Below are positions 60,656 to 64,000 of a stretch of 64,000 nt of DNA, one piece after another (the stretch's first letter is position 1; each line of letters starts with the position of its first letter). The position numbers and the translations under genes were made by a program. The stretch covers positions 310,001 through 374,000 of the forward strand of contig CADCXA010000040.1 of the NCBI GenBank assembly GCA_902806565.1, given 5' to 3'. Under the pieces are notes generated by a model that ran no database searches, had not been told where the DNA came from, and saw nothing but the letters and a program-made list of their open reading frames with translations. This stretch comes from Hypoxylon rubiginosum (Eukaryota; Ascomycota; Sordariomycetes; Xylariales; Hypoxylaceae).

Positions 60656-63600
60656 GGTAGTACTGACGCGACCACGATGACCGCACCGTCCGTTGGAAAC
60701 CTGGAGATTCTGTTGGAGAAGGGTGCGAGAAGAAGAAGAGGGGGGGAGCACAGCCTTGGACGGGGGAGAGGGGGACCGGGGGGGGAGGGACCAGGACGGT
60801 CGGCCAGGGGTACAGGGGGGAAAGCCATGTGCCATGATTGTCTGTGTGTAATGCTGCCAGAAATAGAAGCAGGCTTGCGAGCTACGGCATTGGTTTTCAG
60901 GTTGATTGAAGCGACGATCCCGCCATGTTTTGAACAAGAGCATGTGCACCGGTTCTGTGGTTGCGGTGGATGGATGGATATGTGGATAGTTCCTTGCAGG
61001 TAAGCTGGTAAGGCAAGGTTGATGAGTTCTTCTACATACCTAGGTAGTTTGTGTAGATCTTCCCAAGATATCTTTTTCTTTTCCCCCCAAAAGTCCGTTC
61101 TAAGGTATGATGCATGCAGATTATAATGATAATGGGGATGAGGAACATGGGGGATATAATGGATAACAGAGTTACTATAATAGATAGCAGAAGGACATTT
61201 TTTAGTCTTAAGAAACATTAAGAAACAAGGTGGGGGAGACTTGCATCATTACGCCCTTCATCCTTACCTAACTTATACGTGCAGGGCTTAGTGGCTAACT
61301 TAAAGGCTCCTTCCGTTGACCTTACATAGTACAATTGTTTAAATTGTTTAAAATGCCACGAGGATCGTCATGGATCAAGCTCAAGCTTGAATCCATCGCA
61401 AGCCATGGGCCATGGGTTATAGACCATGGGGGGTTTTTCCTAGGTACATCATATGGTAATAGGTGGTATTGCTAGTAACTAGTAATGTTACGTAAGGCAG
61501 GCCAAAGGATACATTACATAAACCTAGACACTTGGATCTTTTCCTTTCCCCACAATCCGCAATCCTCAACTTCAACTCCTACCGAGGCGACACTATCTCT
61601 CTGAAATCTACCGACACCGAAGATAGCGAGCAGTTAAGCGGGTGTTTGCATCATCGCCTCGACATCACAGGATGCTTGCAGATTGCTTCCTCGGTATCCA
61701 TATCCGAAAACGGGATCACAGAGCTCTGGTGCAGAGGGTGGTTTGTAAGACTTCGACTACACACACTTACCGTACTATCAAGCCTAGGGTAAAGGCTGGA
61801 GGTAGAGAGGTAAAGTACAATACAAATACAAATACAAACCAAACCAAACCATAGGTCCATAGGTGACAACCAACGGAGCGGGTAGAACCTTACCCCCATA
61901 TAAAAAGTAAGCACTATCTCAATTCAGACCGTTTACCTTACCTAGTCTAGGCACAGACCTTAGACCTTGCAGGTCGCGCCATCAAAACGTCCTAGGAAGA
62001 AACCCCACGGCCCGGGCAGGATCTGAGAACGGCTTGCACGGACTTACGAAGAACATATATCTGATACAATCGTACCGAACATTCCGGGTACACTATCTCC
62101 GGCAACCCATCCATTTCGTTTACCTTTGTACGCCATTCCTATCTTAGGTAGAGAGGCAAATCGTATGCATTATTGATAGGGTAGCTATAACTTTAATGTT
62201 AAGTCTTAACCGTTGGACAACAAGCCAAGTCTTCGGAACGAACCCTCCCGGCGCTTGTAGCGCGATTATTATGATGAGCATGTAGTTAGCATGACGGTAA
62301 TATCCGCATGCAAACTTCTCTCGAAATTGTTGGGAGAGGCTAGACGAAGAAGATAGTATGATATGACTTTGGTTTGTGAGCACGTCTCCGCGGACCAATG
62401 TGCATTCGCCATTGGCCAGTTGCCAGTTGCCAGTTGCCAGTAGCCTCGAGTACGAGTGAGACCGAGGGTGAGAAGTCTTTTTCGCCCTGCGCCGTACGTA
62501 ATGATGTCAAGTCCTACACGAGAAGCGATGATCTGCTGAAATGGCGAAAGGTATTTTCCTAAACTCCGGTGAATGGACGGCTGTCCGTCGAATCACATCG
62601 TCGCCTGCTTACATACTCCGTTCTCTCTGAGTTCTTTTCTTCTCGGTGTCCATAGACATTACAGGTGTAACCGTGACACAGCGAGACGGGGCAATTTGCG
62701 CGCGAGGCGCGTCTTCACCATACCTACCTATCTAGGTAGGTAGGTAGGTAGGCATCTAACTTAACCTCGTTTAGTATGGCATGCATGTTTGAGAGGTTAG
62801 TTCACCAAAGATGAGTGTCTTTGCTTTTGGGAGCATACACGCCAGACGCCGCTGGGAAGCGCACTGCAGCCAACAGAAAACAACAATGTGATGAGAGGAG
62901 ACTTATCACCAAGCTACCGGTATGATTAGTCGTGTTACACTGCACGAACGTCGGACACTCCGCAACACCACAGATCCCAGATGCCGTTTCACAAAGCCTC
63001 GGGGTATACAGCCCAGACCCAGTCTCAGTCCCAGTTCCATTCCCGAGCCTCATCTTCTTTGCTGTTGCCGCGCGTTCCATGAATGCATGCCGAGGTGAAT
63101 GACAGAAACGGTAAACGAACTCATAAGAAGGCCGGGGGGGGGGGGTATGACCATGGCGACATGGCGATCAACGGGTGCTCCCATCTCCCCCCACGGAAAA
63201 CGCTAGACGAGGGAATAGAAACATACGGCCTGTCGACCATCCGCGGATCATTCTAAATTTGCATCTGTACATACAAGACACCACAAGGTGTTTCAATTTC
63301 AGCCCCTGCGCCGCAAGAAACAATCAGAGAATTATCAAGATTGTTTCGATCGGTCCCGAAGCCACAATGCCAAGAATAGGTACTAAAAGAGGTCACTCGG
63401 TGGTTGAACAACAAGAACAAGGGCCAACCGAACGATGCTACCGGTACATTGAGCAATCTCGTCAACGTCGATCTCACTCGATACGCCGTGAGCTGTTAAC
63501 AAAAAAAGACACTTTGCTCGTGCTGTGCCGTACACATACAGCACAACTAGTACGTCACTCGCTCGCTAATTCGAACCATCGAGATGCGAAAGTGGTCTCG

Positions 63601-64000
63601 GATGCTGTCCTCGAAAGGCGGCCATTTCTGGCATTATTGTTCGATCAACCACCCCCTTGTCGCGTAATAACCTAACCTAACGACGTTTAGTCTCCGCGCC
63701 GCCCAGCTCGCCGACTCGACGATGGTTTAACGGACAGCGATAGCCGGTTGCTTTGGGATCATGTAGCGATAACGAAAGTACCACAGTACCAGATTCACGG
63801 TGTAGCCGGCACCCGCCAGCCCGCCAGCCACGCGAACCTGCGGCCGACAGCTTCAGAAGCAGGGCTGGTTACAGTGCAGCTCTTGAAACAATGCTTGATG
63901 GGTGGTGATTACTACACTGCAAGGACCTTGACAGGTCGAGAGCTCACAGATAACCCCGGTCCAATCTTCCCCAAACCACCTGACATACACGTGTGAAAGC
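60656..64000. other. Right-hand end of the window, no supported gene
   Basis: Short ORFs without domains on both strands. TACCTAGGTA occurs at 61037-61046, and a larger imperfect palindrome of CCTA/TAGG units at 62721-62752. The last kilobase has ordinary composition but only small ORFs. A gene starting beyond the right edge could have its promoter here. Confidence 0.45.
62721..62752. repeat. Palindromic CCTA/TAGG tetranucleotide array
   Basis: TACCTACCTA followed by TCTAGGTAGG and further TAGG units, so the two halves are complementary and could form a hairpin. It resembles an extended form of the TACCTAGGTA palindrome found elsewhere in the window. Confidence 0.8.

Noticed and set aside
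1..64000. CRISPR arrays, bacterial operons, rRNA genes, secondary-metabolite cluster genes, viral genes
   Set aside because: I looked for regularly spaced repeats, Shine-Dalgarno-led gene series, rRNA-like sequence, and polyketide or peptide synthetase, P450 and reverse-transcriptase motifs, and saw none.

Overview
The window looks like nuclear DNA of a filamentous ascomycete (Pezizomycotina, probably Sordariomycetes). The genes carry many short introns (mostly 55-75 nt) with GTAAGT, GTATGT or GTGAGT donors, CTAAC-type branch sites and CAG or TAG acceptors. Pyrimidine-rich leaders precede several start codons, and the proteins are typical fungal ones. There are no bacterial-style operons and no Shine-Dalgarno sites. 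The placement within Sordariomycetes is inference.

Eight genes are well supported once introns are removed. From left to right they are: a multi-KH RNA-binding protein (2839-6178, +, 8 exons); an AANAT-like GNAT acetyltransferase with an acidic N-terminal extension (7883-9268, +, 3 exons); the 60S ribosome-assembly GTPase Nog1 (11126-13311, -, 4 exons); an 80-residue single-pass membrane protein hidden by a 14-nt first exon (14281-14784, +, 2 exons); a C2H2 transcription factor with a fungal-type regulatory domain (17673-20679, -, 2 exons); a mitochondrial large-subunit ribosomal protein of the uL29/MRPL4 family (34105-35009, +, 2 exons); Rab GDP-dissociation inhibitor (35641-37570, +, 8 exons); and a second C2H2-type zinc-finger protein (56901-58330, +, 4 exons). 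They are unrelated core or housekeeping functions (translation, ribosome assembly, vesicle traffic, regulation). I see no biosynthetic cluster and no dedicated multi-gene system.

Between these genes lie very long stretches in which I can read no convincing gene, notably 20.7-34.1 kb and 37.6-56.9 kb. They hold microsatellites, short tandem repeats, a recurring 10-bp palindrome (TACCTAGGTA, seven exact copies noted), a telomere-like CCCCCTAA triplet, a tRNA-like (possibly SINE) remnant, an orphan terminal exon and a decayed minus-strand gene near 39.4-40.2 kb. Gene density (about 8 in 64 kb) is low for such a genome, which suggests expanded, decayed intergenic DNA. Two further small minus-strand ORFs (48164-48538 and 60299-60655) are weak candidates.

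The most useful results are the corrected gene structures, the hidden 80-residue gene, and the over-represented palindrome. I found nothing that I would call a new biological system with confidence.
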